A stretch of DNA of 64,000 nt, taken from an uncultured Bacteroidales bacterium. Lineage in GTDB: Bacteria; Bacteroidota; Bacteroidia; Bacteroidales; Muribaculaceae. Below, piece after piece: positions 25,355-34,421 of the stretch. The stretch spans positions 1 to 64,000 of the forward strand of contig CADBBK010000006.1 in NCBI GenBank assembly GCA_902792895.1, read 5' to 3'. Made by a program: the position numbers and the translations under genes. How positions within the stretch are numbered: position 1 is the first letter of the stretch; each line of letters begins with the position of its first letter. Under the pieces are notes generated by a model that saw nothing but the letters and a program-made list of their open reading frames with translations, did no database searches and was not told the DNA's origin.

Positions 25355-28300
25355 CTACTTCAACATCAGTTTAGTTGCTTTTCCTCCGATTGTAACTATG
25401 TACACGCCGCCCGCGTTGCCACCGATGACATTGCGGCCGGGTACAACATTCACGCGGCGCATCCTGCCAGCCACATCGCTGATGTTCACCACCTGGCTCA
25501 CCGGGCTCTCGACGATGATGTCCTGCCCAACGGCATAGATCTTCACAACCGAGGCATCGTTCAGCTCGCCCACGGCCGACGGGTTATTCACCGGAATGGC
25601 GAAGTTGTCCAGAATCAGCGTCTGGCATGCCGGGGTGACCAGCTCAATGCCGTTCACGTTGATATAGCCATCGATGCTAGCCGTTGCTGTCACGTCAAAG
25701 GTGAGCACGGCGCCACTGCAGCCGCCGATAACACTCAGGGCCGGCGAATAGCACAGGGCACGCAGATTGCCGTTGGATAGCGCGTTGACGGCTAGGGTGT
25801 GGCTGCCATCGCGAGTCGTAAGGGCAAAATTGCTCGCCGTCAAGCCTGCGGGCAGCTGCATGTCGAGCTGGAATCCCGTGTAACCCATCGAGTTGTCCAG
25901 GTTGATGCTCACGGTGCGTGTCTCGCCCGCGGGCAGCGAGATGGCCTCGCCACTCATGTCATCGCCCACGCCGCTCAGGGCGGGCATGCGCTGCGGCACA
26001 CTCATCGTGGGGTTAAGGATAATATTGGCAATGAGTGAGATGTCGGTCACGGTGATGATACCGTCGCCGTTCATCTCGGCAGCTTCAAAGATGAAGGGCT
26101 CGGGATGCATCTCCAGGATGTATTGGGCGGTAGCCACGATGTCGGTCACCGTCACGTCACCGCTGTCGTTCACGTCACCCGGAATGATGTGGTTCACGGT
26201 AATCGCGGCAACAGCCACACTTGGAGAGTTATACTCGGTCAAGTCGCTTAAGGTAAAGCGTGTGTTCCTCAGTCGCACAGTGCCATCGTTGGCATCTTTG
26301 GACACCTTCACTGGGAGATAGAACAACTCGCCTCTGTCACCAGTGAACGCGGTGTTTTCGGTCGAGAAGCACAGCACGCGTATCTTGCCGTCCGACAGTT
26401 CATTGGCCATGACGGTATGGTCGACACTGGCACGGTCACTCAGGCTGATGGCATACTTGCCGTCTTCCTTAACCAGCTCAAAGCCCTCGGGGAGTTCGAT
26501 ATCGGTTTGGAAGGCCACCACGTCGCTCTCGTTCCACATCTCAACGGGGATGTTGATAGTATCGCCTGCATCAACGGTGGCATCATACATCTGCAGCCAG
26601 TAGCCCTCAACAGGCACTTCGACGGCTGGAACATCGACCACTCTGCGGGCAGTGTCGCTGATAAGCTTGCCGTCTTCCTGGGCTGTTGCGGTTACCACAA
26701 CCGATCGATCCACTCCGGCACGGACGTAGTGAACGGGATTATCAGGCGAATAGAAGCCATCAAAATAAAGCATGACGTTGCCGTTGCCTGTTGCGCCAAT
26801 GATGACATATTTATCGGTCACGTCGACAGTAATCTCGGGCATGGGCGTCTTTTCCTGTACCGTGGTGTCGGGCTCTTCCCCACCCTCACGCACTTGCTTG
26901 AACTTGTAATCGATGTAGTCGCCGGGGATAGCGAAGCGCACCACGGCCTCGCGGTAGTCCACGCCCTCGGGCAACGGATAGGCGTACACCTCGGCATTGA
27001 CGATATACTCCCTCACGTCGTTCAGGCTGATATCGAGCCACGAGGGCAGTTCACCACCATCACAGGTGATGCTCCACGACCAACTATCGCTAGCAGGTGT
27101 CCATGAGGCCAGTTCGATACTGCGCAAGTTCACAGTGTCACCATTGGCATCGGTATAGCTGTCCTCCATGACGCCGCCAGCGGCAGGGAAGGTGTACTCA
27201 TAGTCATCGGTCCAAGTGTTGCTCAGCAGGAAGGGCTGCTCGGTGACCAGGAAGATGGACAGACCGGTCTTCATCTCTCCTGATGAGAAGAAATTGTTCA
27301 GGCCTTGCCACTGGTAATGGCCGTCAAAATTGCCGTCGGCATCATCTTTGCCCACCTTGACATAGGCACGCTCGCCGAAACCGTCGGTGTAATGAAGTTC
27401 ATTACCTATCAAGGCGGTGAAATTCTCAAGTGACGACATCTCAGGGGCATTATAGCCCTCAAACACCACCAGTATGGCATCGTCGATGGTGGGTTCGCAA
27501 TCATTCAGGATGACAGGGATGTCCTCGTCGGGGGCATAGAGCGGGAAGGTGATGAGTTTGATGTCGTTTTCGTCGAAAAACGGTGGCACACAGGTCACAC
27601 CTGTAGCGATGGGCTCTCCCAGATCCTCAGGCAGAACGACGCATGTAGTGTCCTGATAATCAGGCAAGTCGGGCAAGCGGTACACCTTGCACATCATCTC
27701 TGTGTTTTCGGTGACCTTCAGCTGCGACACCATGAGCACCACCTGCTTGAGCAGATAGGGATGTTCGGGTTTCTCAAAGGCCTGGGCGATGCCGTCAACA
27801 TGAATGCCCTTGGCGTTACCGCCGTTCTTGCCGAACCACCAGCCATTGTCGTTGCTGCTATAGGGCGTCATGCCACCATAGAAGATGAACGGATAAGACG
27901 ATTCGTCACTGGTATTCATGGCGAAATCAACGCTTGACTTGAGCACCTCATGCTCCTCGTCAATGCTCCAATCCGGCCAGGGCATGATTGCCGATGTCTC
28001 ACCTTCAAGGGGCGTGGCCATCATATAATTATAGGTCTTCTCGGCATCGGTCACCGACAGCATGGGCACATCAAGGAATACACTCGGATAGTCTATCGTG
28101 AGGTCCTGGCAACGATCGACGTTAAGCGTCACGCTCTCATTGGTCAGCACGTCGTAGTAAGGCACGACCCAGTCATAACGAGGCTCGCCGATGGTGCCCG
28201 ACGCAAAGCCGTTGAAGGTGTAAGGCTTATAGGGCTTGATGTGAAGGATGGACATCATGTACATGCCCACAAAGTCGTTAGTGCTTCGCTCCATTGCACA

Positions 28301-28540
28301 CCAGCCAGGAAAAGCTCCGGCAGGGCGACGGTAATACACTTCGGCCCCTCTATTGGCTCGGTTGGGAGCAGGCGCAATGGCCGATCCCGGGACGCGCATC
28401 TGCATCTCCTGCATCTTGACTAGCGGTTTGCCACTCACGAGGGCTGGCGCCGACGCTGCAGGCTTCGTCGGTCGCTTGAGTTGTGCGTTGGCCGGTACCA
28501 GCATGAGTGCGGCTACGGCCAGAAGGAATAATTTTTTCAT
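25355..28540 (-). CDS. Large secreted protein with two cohesin-like domains, a dockerin-like domain and a T9SS-type C-terminus
   Basis: A 1061-residue exported protein. The signal peptide is about 1-19. Residues 60-560 form an unassigned beta-rich region. The first cohesin-like domain is at about 647-784 (VDAGDTINIPVEMWN, VVAFQTDIELPEGF), a dockerin-like pair at 785-850 (GDVNDSGDVTVTDIVATAQYIL, EMNGDGIITVTDISLIANIIL), and the second cohesin-like domain at 863-989. Residues 990-1061 look like a type IX secretion sorting domain (VVNISDVAGRMRRV, GGVYIVTIGGKATKLML). Carrying both interaction partners in one chain is unusual. It starts 31 bases after an outer-membrane barrel gene and ends at a clear terminator. 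Confidence 0.8.
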   Translation of the reverse strand: MKKLFLLAVAALMLVPANAQLKRPTKPAASAPALVSGKPLVKMQEMQMRVPGSAIAPAPNRANRGAEVYYRRPAGAFPGWCAMERSTNDFVGMYMMSILHIKPYKPYTFNGFASGTIGEPRYDWVVPYYDVLTNESVTLNVDRCQDLTIDYPSVFLDVPMLSVTDAEKTYNYMMATPLEGETSAIMPWPDWSIDEEHEVLKSSVDFAMNTSDESSYPFIFYGGMTPYSSNDNGWWFGKNGGNAKGIHVDGIAQAFEKPEHPYLLKQVVLMVSQLKVTENTEMMCKVYRLPDLPDYQDTTCVVLPEDLGEPIATGVTCVPPFFDENDIKLITFPLYAPDEDIPVILNDCEPTIDDAILVVFEGYNAPEMSSLENFTALIGNELHYTDGFGERAYVKVGKDDADGNFDGHYQWQGLNNFFSSGEMKTGLSIFLVTEQPFLLSNTWTDDYEYTFPAAGGVMEDSYTDANGDTVNLRSIELASWTPASDSWSWSITCDGGELPSWLDISLNDVREYIVNAEVYAYPLPEGVDYREAVVRFAIPGDYIDYKFKQVREGGEEPDTTVQEKTPMPEITVDVTDKYVIIGATGNGNVMLYFDGFYSPDNPVHYVRAGVDRSVVVTATAQEDGKLISDTARRVVDVPAVEVPVEGYWLQMYDATVDAGDTINIPVEMWNESDVVAFQTDIELPEGFELVKEDGKYAISLSDRASVDHTVMANELSDGKIRVLCFSTENTAFTGDRGELFYLPVKVSKDANDGTVRLRNTRFTLSDLTEYNSPSVAVAAITVNHIIPGDVNDSGDVTVTDIVATAQYILEMHPEPFIFEAAEMNGDGIITVTDISLIANIILNPTMSVPQRMPALSGVGDDMSGEAISLPAGETRTVSINLDNSMGYTGFQLDMQLPAGLTASNFALTTRDGSHTLAVNALSNGNLRALCYSPALSVIGGCSGAVLTFDVTATASIDGYINVNGIELVTPACQTLILDNFAIPVNNPSAVGELNDASVVKIYAVGQDIIVESPVSQVVNISDVAGRMRRVNVVPGRNVIGGNAGGVYIVTIGGKATKLMLK

Positions 28541-28571
28541 ATTATTATCAGTTTTTTAGGTGATTAGGTGA

Positions 28572-29078
28572 TTAAAAACGATAAGAGGCACCGATGCCAA
28601 ACACCACTTGGCTAGCATGGCTAATGATCTGATACTTGACCTCGGCATTCAGGCTCAAGTGGTCGCTTACCAGATATTCAAAGCCTCCACCCACGTTACC
28701 ACCAAACTTTGTGTTGGTCTTGCCGTCAACACCGAAGTCCATGCCCCCGTAGCTGACGTTCACGCCATCGGCATGCCAGATGCCCAATACCACACCGGCA
28801 AGGGGATAGAGACGGACTTTCTCGCCCACACTGAACAGGTAGTTGGCCTCCAGATTCACGTCAAAGGCCGACACTCCCTTGTGCTTGAAGTAGTAGTTGC
28901 CCGATAGATTCATCCTGAATGCATCGCTCAGGCAGTATTTCACATGCGGGCCGATGCCTGCGGTCTCGGCCTTCGTGCCATAGACCACCTGGCCACCTAC
29001 GGCCCACTCTCCACTCTCGGCGTTGGCCACCAGCATGGTAGCCGCCATCATCAAAACAAAAAGAATCTTTTTCATCAT
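28572..29078 (-). CDS. Outer-membrane beta-barrel protein (porin-like, 168 aa)
   Basis: A signal peptide (MMKKILFVLMMAATMLVANA) is followed by alternating strands typical of an eight-stranded barrel, ending in an aromatic C-terminal strand (VVFGIGASYRF), the mark for outer-membrane insertion. Examples are EWAVGGQVVYG, FRMNLSGNYYF and VNLEANYLFSVG. Likely a small structural or transport barrel; ligand unknown. It is the first gene of a probable operon with the 1061-residue protein and may help anchor it, though that is a guess from order only. Confidence 0.82.
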   Translation of the reverse strand: MMKKILFVLMMAATMLVANAESGEWAVGGQVVYGTKAETAGIGPHVKYCLSDAFRMNLSGNYYFKHKGVSAFDVNLEANYLFSVGEKVRLYPLAGVVLGIWHADGVNVSYGGMDFGVDGKTNTKFGGNVGGGFEYLVSDHLSLNAEVKYQIISHASQVVFGIGASYRF

Positions 29079-29145
29079 TACATTTTTTATTTTGGGTTAA
29101 TAATTATCGTGGTCAATCATTTTGTTAAACACTATAAGGTCTGTG

Positions 29146-29153
29146 CCAAAATT
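29146..29153 (-). promoter_or_regulatory. -7 box of the barrel / surface-protein operon
   Basis: Minus-strand TAATTTTG, 68 bases before the start codon. Another identical octamer lies at 29242-29249; no TTG at the right distance was found for either. Confidence 0.45.
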
Positions 29154-29261
29154 ATCGATGCAGTCACTTCCCTGTAATACCCATTTGGATGGATTGTCTG
29201 GGCAGCGACGAGAGGGCTGCAGCTATGGTTTCCAGCTATTGCAAAATTACAATGACACATT

Positions 29262-29290
29262 AAACCCACCAAGGAATTTGGTGGGTTTTT
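29262..29290. terminator. Hairpin after the dockerin operon
   Basis: AAACCCACCA (29262-29271) pairs with TGGTGGGTTT (29279-29288). The T tract is better on the plus strand, but the only gene ending here is on the minus strand. The 330 bases between 29079 and 29412 hold nothing else beyond the two -7 octamers. Confidence 0.5.
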
Positions 29291-29412
29291 GACTTCATTT
29301 TAAGGAGTGTAAAAAGTTGATTTTCAGTTACCTATAAAACAAAAAGTTCATTCTGGAAACAAGCCACTTAATTCGGGCTTTCAAGCCGCTCCAGGCGCTA
29401 ACTTTTAGGGCA

Positions 29413-31329
29413 TCACATCGCGAGCCTGAAGCCTAAGAGATTGCCGCCATTAAATGGCCAACTGTAGGTGTGTCTACGGCCAGCACAGCTGCACTCATTG
29501 CTGTCATCTGCAAAACAGCCCCCTCTTGTGACACGTTTGTCCCCTGTTTCAGGTCCCGTAGGATTGGTCTGCGGCTCAGCGCTGTAGGGGCCATACCAGT
29601 CCTGACACAATTCTCTGATGTTTCCGCTCATGTCATAGAGGCCCAGTTCGTTGGGTAACAACAAGGCGACCGTCTGCGGACCATACAAGCTTCCGCCTTG
29701 CCCGTTGTAGGCATTATCATTATTCCATGCTACCTCATTGAGGTAGCGGCTACCGGAATAGCGGTAATGCTTGCTGCGGTTGCCGCCACGGGCTGCAAAC
29801 TCCCACTCGGCCTCGGTGGGGAGGCGGAAGGTAAGACCCGTCAACTCGTTCAGTCGGGAGATGAATTCCATGCATTCGTCCCACGACATTTTCTCGACGG
29901 GACCTAGCGAATTGATGAAATAGCTGGGATTATAGCCCATGACCGCTGTCCACAGTTCCTGCGTTACCTCGGTCTGACCAATGCTATAGCTCGACAGCGT
30001 CACCTCATGGACGGGCTCAGGGCTCTCCAGTCCGTTCACGGTGCTGACGTCTTGCTCCTTGGTGTTGCCCATCATGAAGGTGCCGCCTTCGACAGGCATC
30101 ATCTTGAAGGTCACCCCATTGACTGTGCACTCCTTGCCCACTCTCACGAGAACCCGTGCCTGCAAGTCGCTCTGGTCGTCCTCAATGGTCACTGTAGCGG
30201 TACCTATCCCCATGGCAATGATGTACATCATCGAATTCTGGGTGGCAGCGATAGCGACTTGCTCGTCGGAACTGATTACCCGATAATTCCCCTTGCCGTT
30301 GGTAATGGTCACTGTCGCCATATCGCCTTCAAACATCTCTACGTTATCCTCGCTTACGCCCAGCGCCACAGGGTTGTCGTCCTGCAGTGCCAGCCGCAGC
30401 CCATTATGGACTTCCCGCAGCTCATTCCAGCAAAAGTCGCGTGCCGTGACCCTGCACTGGTTGGCAGCGGTGAAACAGCTGCCTCCACGGGTGACACAAT
30501 CATCAGAATCGTCTTCAACACCTGGCCAAGCGGGGTCAATTTGAGCCGCAGCGCTGTAAGAATAGTAGCGGTCCACGCACCATTCCACGGCATTGCCGCT
30601 CATGTCATAGATGCCCAACTCGTTGGGCTGTTTGGTGGCCACCTCATGTATCCATTTTCCGTCAACATTGCTGTTGTCATGATACCAGGCGACAGACCCG
30701 ATGTCGTCACTGCCAGCATACAGGTAACCGTCACTCTCATTGCCACCACGGGCTGCAAATTCCCATTGCGCCTCGGTAGGCAGGGAGAAGCGATAGCCCG
30801 TCAGCACATTCAGTCGCCTGATAAACTCTTGGCATTCAACCCACATCACATCGTGTATCGGCAGTCTGCTGTTCTTGTAATAACTGCGGTTGATGCATCC
30901 GGCGGCTTTCCACAGCGCTTGCGTGACTTCGGTCTCCCCGATATAGTATGGAGATAGTGTCACTTCATGAACCGGTTTCTCATTGCTCGACCCACTGTTG
31001 CTCCCCATCATGAAAGTGCCGCCCTCGACCTTAATCATCTTGAAGGGAACCTTGTCGACAGTAAACGTCAATTCGCCAGCCTCATTCTCTTCTCCCAGGA
31101 TGGCATTGAGTACCCTACTGATGTCAGCGATGCTCACTTCCCCATCGTTGTTCACATCAGCCGCAGATACATGGATGCCATCAAAGATGACATTGATGAT
31201 GGCATTGATATCGCTGACTGTCACCTCGCCATCATGGTTGACGTCATAGTTGCCGCTTGGCGTTGCTGCCGCTGTCCGGAACGCCATGAGCCACAAGGCA
31301 TACATTAATAATATTATCAGTCGTTTCAT
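29413..31329 (-). CDS. Dockerin-like protein with two FGE/SUMF1-like domains
   Basis: A 638-residue exported protein. The signal peptide (MKRLIILLMYALWLMAFRT) supports the start at 31329 over an in-frame ATG at 31368. A dockerin-like pair follows at once (YDVNHDGEVTVSDINAIINVIF, ADVNNDGEVSIADISRVLNAIL). Then come an FGE-sulfatase domain (GGTFMMGSN, SLPTEAQWEFAARGG, YDMSGNAVEW, RGGSCF), an Ig-like stretch, and a second FGE domain (LPTEAEWEFAARGG, YDMSGNIREL, RGGCFADD). The cysteine pair needed for formylglycine formation is not complete in either, so these are probably binding or structural modules. Third gene of the operon from 34125. Confidence 0.85.
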   Translation of the reverse strand: MKRLIILLMYALWLMAFRTAAATPSGNYDVNHDGEVTVSDINAIINVIFDGIHVSAADVNNDGEVSIADISRVLNAILGEENEAGELTFTVDKVPFKMIKVEGGTFMMGSNSGSSNEKPVHEVTLSPYYIGETEVTQALWKAAGCINRSYYKNSRLPIHDVMWVECQEFIRRLNVLTGYRFSLPTEAQWEFAARGGNESDGYLYAGSDDIGSVAWYHDNSNVDGKWIHEVATKQPNELGIYDMSGNAVEWCVDRYYSYSAAAQIDPAWPGVEDDSDDCVTRGGSCFTAANQCRVTARDFCWNELREVHNGLRLALQDDNPVALGVSEDNVEMFEGDMATVTITNGKGNYRVISSDEQVAIAATQNSMMYIIAMGIGTATVTIEDDQSDLQARVLVRVGKECTVNGVTFKMMPVEGGTFMMGNTKEQDVSTVNGLESPEPVHEVTLSSYSIGQTEVTQELWTAVMGYNPSYFINSLGPVEKMSWDECMEFISRLNELTGLTFRLPTEAEWEFAARGGNRSKHYRYSGSRYLNEVAWNNDNAYNGQGGSLYGPQTVALLLPNELGLYDMSGNIRELCQDWYGPYSAEPQTNPTGPETGDKRVTRGGCFADDSNECSCAGRRHTYSWPFNGGNLLGFRLAM

Positions 31330-31380
31330 CGTCAATGGTAAAAATCGGAACGGGTTTTTTGATGACATTATCGGGTTGCT

Positions 31381-31594
31381 TTAATACCCTCTGAGGATGC
31401 GGTCAATGATGAGGTTCAAGTCGGCGATGCTGACCTCGCCGTCACCATTGACGTCGGCCAAGTAGGTATCATCGACCTCGATGAAGCCGCCATTGCCGTC
31501 AGGTATGCGGGAATGGCCTCCACCGCCACCGTTAATGATGACCTCAGTCACTTTGTTGGCATCGGCAATAGTCACCTCGCCATCGCCGTTCACG
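31381..31594 (-). repeat. Near-identical dockerin-encoding repeat, copy 1
   Basis: Matches 33030-33243 with only scattered base changes. It encodes both calcium loops and the Gly-rich insert (NGGGGGHSRIPDGNGGF here, NGGSGGHSRIPDGHGGF in copy 2). The flanking LRR regions are much less alike, which points to gene conversion or module shuffling. Confidence 0.8.
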
Positions 31595-32985
31595 TCGGCT
31601 GGGTCTGGCAGGATGATATCGTCGATGATGTGCATGAAGCGTTTCCAACCGTTGGCAACCCTGTATTTTTCGGCACAGCCCACTGGTACATGGAGCACGG
31701 CATTATCGTATACACCGATGCTGGATATCGTTTCAAACATGCTATCGTCGATGGCTATGGGCTCGGTAGGATAGGCAAAGACCGTCCTCAGGTTTTGGCA
31801 TTCAGAGAATGCTTTATAGCCAATGTGGGACAGCGCATAGGGAAGAGTTAGAGACGTGAGTGATCTGCAACTCAAAAAAGCCTTCTCACCAATCCATTGA
31901 GTGGCGTTGGGAATGACAATGTCGACAAGATTCACATTCCCCCTGAACGCATTATCGCCTATCGATTGAATGGTTTGGGGCAACGTGAATGTTGCAGGAA
32001 GATTGATTCCCATGAATGCATAGTCGCCAATGGCGGAGACACCCTCGGGGATGACGGTGGCTGGACAACCCGTTATCAATTTATCCTCACTGGTGAGGAT
32101 GATGGCGTTGCAATCACTACGTGAGTCATAGGTGGGGTTCTCGGGGTCAACGGCAAGCGACATCAGGCTGTCGCAACCAGAAATAAAGCCAGAGGCAATG
32201 TAATTGACTCTACGGGGGATGAACAATTCCTTAAGTCGGCCGCACTCGCCAAATGCAAGATCATTGATGGTGGTGAGCGATTCAGGCAACGTCACAGACT
32301 CCAGCGAATCACAGTCAACGAAGGCACCCCACTCAAGTGACTTCAAGCCATTAGGCAGCGTGATGTGCCTGAGAGCAGAGGAAGCGAACGCATTACGCCC
32401 AATCGAGGACACTGTTCCTGGCAGGTCAACGGTTTCCAAGTTTAGGCATGCTTCGAATGTTTCCTCTCCAATGTCGTTGATAGATGTGCCGCTCAAGTCC
32501 AAGTGAGTTAAATGCCAGCAAGTGGCAAAAGCCCGCTTCCCGAGGCTGGTGACTGTGTCGGGAATCTTTATGCTATCCATTACCCAGCATTTTTCAAAGG
32601 CTGAAGCACCGATAGTGACGATGGAATCGCCCAACTCAATGCTTCTAAGGCGCAAAGCATCTTTGAAAGCCTCGTCTTCAATGATTTTGACGGTGTTAGG
32701 CAGCGACACATGAATAATTCCGCAAGATTCATATGCATTCCAATATGGATTATAGATATCTCTGATGGATGTCACCGTATAGGTTTTTCCGTCATAGGTC
32801 ACATGGGACGGTATCCTCACCGTGTCTACATTCTGGCAGTGAATGACAGCGGCTGTTAGGTCATCATAATCATAGTACATGATGCCGTCAACATAAAAAG
32901 CCTTGCTGACCGATGGCAGAGCCATCATCATGATAACGAGTAGGAAGTGGATGTATCTATTCATTGCCATATCCTTCATATCCAT
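31381..32985 (-). CDS. BspA-like leucine-rich repeat protein with C-terminal dockerin-like repeats
   Basis: A 534-residue surface protein. A signal peptide (MNRYIHFLLVIMMMALPSVSKA, from the fourth methionine at 32964) is followed by about 15 BspA-type (LRR_5) repeats at 60-440, such as IGDNAFRGNVNLVDIVIPNATQ and ASAFEKCWVMDSIKIPDTVT. These usually mediate adhesion. The C terminus has two calcium loops (DVNGDGEVTIADANKVTEVI and DVNGDGEVSIADLNLIIDRIL) separated by a Gly-rich insert of about 25 residues. The last 215 bases are almost identical to the end of the next gene upstream. Start 32985 is the longest frame; three later methionines are possible. Confidence 0.88.
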   Translation of the reverse strand: MDMKDMAMNRYIHFLLVIMMMALPSVSKAFYVDGIMYYDYDDLTAAVIHCQNVDTVRIPSHVTYDGKTYTVTSIRDIYNPYWNAYESCGIIHVSLPNTVKIIEDEAFKDALRLRSIELGDSIVTIGASAFEKCWVMDSIKIPDTVTSLGKRAFATCWHLTHLDLSGTSINDIGEETFEACLNLETVDLPGTVSSIGRNAFASSALRHITLPNGLKSLEWGAFVDCDSLESVTLPESLTTINDLAFGECGRLKELFIPRRVNYIASGFISGCDSLMSLAVDPENPTYDSRSDCNAIILTSEDKLITGCPATVIPEGVSAIGDYAFMGINLPATFTLPQTIQSIGDNAFRGNVNLVDIVIPNATQWIGEKAFLSCRSLTSLTLPYALSHIGYKAFSECQNLRTVFAYPTEPIAIDDSMFETISSIGVYDNAVLHVPVGCAEKYRVANGWKRFMHIIDDIILPDPADVNGDGEVTIADANKVTEVIINGGGGGHSRIPDGNGGFIEVDDTYLADVNGDGEVSIADLNLIIDRILRGY

Positions 32986-33029
32986 AACGGTTGATTTTGA
33001 AATATTCTTGATGAATCTTGAGGGTTGCT

Positions 33030-33243
33030 TTAGTACCCTCTGAGGATGCGGTCAATGATGAGGTTCAGGTCGGCGATGCTGACCTCGCCGTCACCGTTCA
33101 CGTCGGCCAAGTAGGTATCATCAACCTCGATGAAGCCGCCATGGCCGTCAGGTATGCGGGAATGGCCACCGCTGCCGCCGTTAATGATGACCTCTGTCAC
33201 TTTGTTAGCGTCGGCAATGGTCACCTCGCCGTCATTGTTTACA
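33030..33243 (-). repeat. Near-identical dockerin-encoding repeat, copy 2
   Basis: Partner of 31381-31594; the match runs to the common stop codon and a few bases beyond (GGTTGCTTTA.TACCC on the plus strand). Confidence 0.8.
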
Positions 33244-34097
33244 TCCTCGGGGGTAATGATTGCAGCATCGCCGATGATCTGGAAGAAAAGCTTCCAAATC
33301 TCGGCCGCCTCATAGGCTTCAACCGCCTCGGGCAGGACATGCAGTTTGGCATGGTAATACATGCCTGAGTCAAAAAACAACCCATAATCAACACTGGGAG
33401 GCGTGGCGGCTAAACAAGTCACGCTAACCATCTTGTTGCAATTATAAAAAATGTGGGTATCGATACTCGTCACGCCACTGCCAAGTGTCACCCTGAGCAA
33501 CTGGCTACAATCCTCGAACGCCCAAGGGCCGATGGTGGTCACCGAATTGGGAAGGACCACGTCGGTCAGGCTCGAGCAACCCCGGAATGCATATTTGCCG
33601 ATGGAGGAAACCGACTTGCCGATGGTTACAGACTTGAGCGCTCGGCAGTCGTTGAACATGTAATCACCCAACGAACTCACCTTGTTGCCGATGACAATAC
33701 TGTCGATTGCGTAACATTTGTCAAACATATTAGCGCCCATGGTGGTGACTGAATTGGGGACAATCAGGCTCGTCAATGCAGTGCAACTCTCAAAAACGCG
33801 AGGCTCGATGGCGGTGAGCGACCCAGGAAGAACCGCTTTGGTCAGTCCGGTGCAGTTCTTGAATGCCGAATGGCCGAGGACCGTGACGGGATAGGTCGTG
33901 CCGTCATGGGTGACCGTTGCGGGAATCACGACCTCACCGCTGTAGCAACCGGTCTGTCCGTTATTGGTGACCACGGCATGGCCATCCACCACGTTATAAT
34001 AGATGCCGTCGGCCATGAAGTCATAGGCTCCTGCCACTGCCGGCAACAGCAGCAACAAACAGGCAACCAGCAATCGGTACAACATCGTTCGTCCCAT
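33030..34097 (-). CDS. BspA-like leucine-rich repeat protein with C-terminal dockerin-like repeats
   Basis: A 355-residue surface protein. Signal peptide MGRTMLYRLLVACLLLLLPAVAG; then about eight LRR_5 repeats (LGHSAFKNCTGLTKAVLPGSLT and similar); a bridging segment; and the same dockerin-like pair with Gly-rich insert as its downstream neighbour. The start at 34097 is chosen because the longer frame (34154) would run through the promoter at 34125-34154. It heads an operon of three dockerin-like genes with gaps of 44 and 51 bases. Confidence 0.87.
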   Translation of the reverse strand: MGRTMLYRLLVACLLLLLPAVAGAYDFMADGIYYNVVDGHAVVTNNGQTGCYSGEVVIPATVTHDGTTYPVTVLGHSAFKNCTGLTKAVLPGSLTAIEPRVFESCTALTSLIVPNSVTTMGANMFDKCYAIDSIVIGNKVSSLGDYMFNDCRALKSVTIGKSVSSIGKYAFRGCSSLTDVVLPNSVTTIGPWAFEDCSQLLRVTLGSGVTSIDTHIFYNCNKMVSVTCLAATPPSVDYGLFFDSGMYYHAKLHVLPEAVEAYEAAEIWKLFFQIIGDAAIITPEDVNNDGEVTIADANKVTEVIINGGSGGHSRIPDGHGGFIEVDDTYLADVNGDGEVSIADLNLIIDRILRGY

Positions 34098-34124
34098 AGG
34101 CTTTTTACATAGATTTATCGATGG

Positions 34125-34154
34125 CAAAGTTACTGATAATAATTGTAAAATCAA
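34125..34154 (-). promoter_or_regulatory. Promoter of the three-gene dockerin operon
   Basis: Minus-strand TAACTTTG (34125-34132) with TTG (34152-34154) 19 bases upstream. Transcription should begin near 34118. Confidence 0.78.
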
Positions 34155-34284
34155 TGAAAACGGGCTTCATTGTGACTTCATTTTGGCAAAACTAGATATC
34201 TGATTATCAGCATGTTGAAAAATAAAAAGTTCATTTTGGCATAATCCGGCCCGATTTGGCCGAAATTTTTGCAAAAAAATGAAG

Positions 34285-34292
34285 TAATTTTG
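34285..34292 (+). promoter_or_regulatory. -7 box of the TPR regulator gene
   Basis: TAATTTTG matches TAnnTTTG; no TTG is found at the normal distance. It implies a leader of about 120 bases. Confidence 0.45.
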
Positions 34293-34328
34293 CCATAGTA
34301 AAACTACAAATTACGCGAATCAGATCAT

Positions 34329-34406
34329 AAAACAATAATAAATACAATAAAAACAATCAAATATAATTGGCAATGAATAATTAGTATTTATTGTACTTAT
34401 TGTTTT
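34329..34406 (+). promoter_or_regulatory. AT-rich hairpin in the leader of the TPR gene
   Basis: AAAACAATAA (34329-34338) pairs with TTATTGTTTT (34397-34406), and TACAATAAA (34343-34351) with TTTATTGTA (34387-34395). The loop is about 35 bases. It ends 15 bases before the start codon and could influence translation. Confidence 0.4.
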
Positions 34407-34421
34407 CCTTTTTTATAGAAT

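Noticed and set aside
29413..31329. Sulfatase-activating formylglycine-generating enzyme
   Set aside because: Scaffold motifs are present, but the two catalytic cysteines do not line up in either domain, and no sulfatase is nearby.
24581..34097. Classic cellulosome locus
   Set aside because: No glycoside hydrolase with a dockerin is present, and the GH31 nearby has none; an adhesive assembly fits better.
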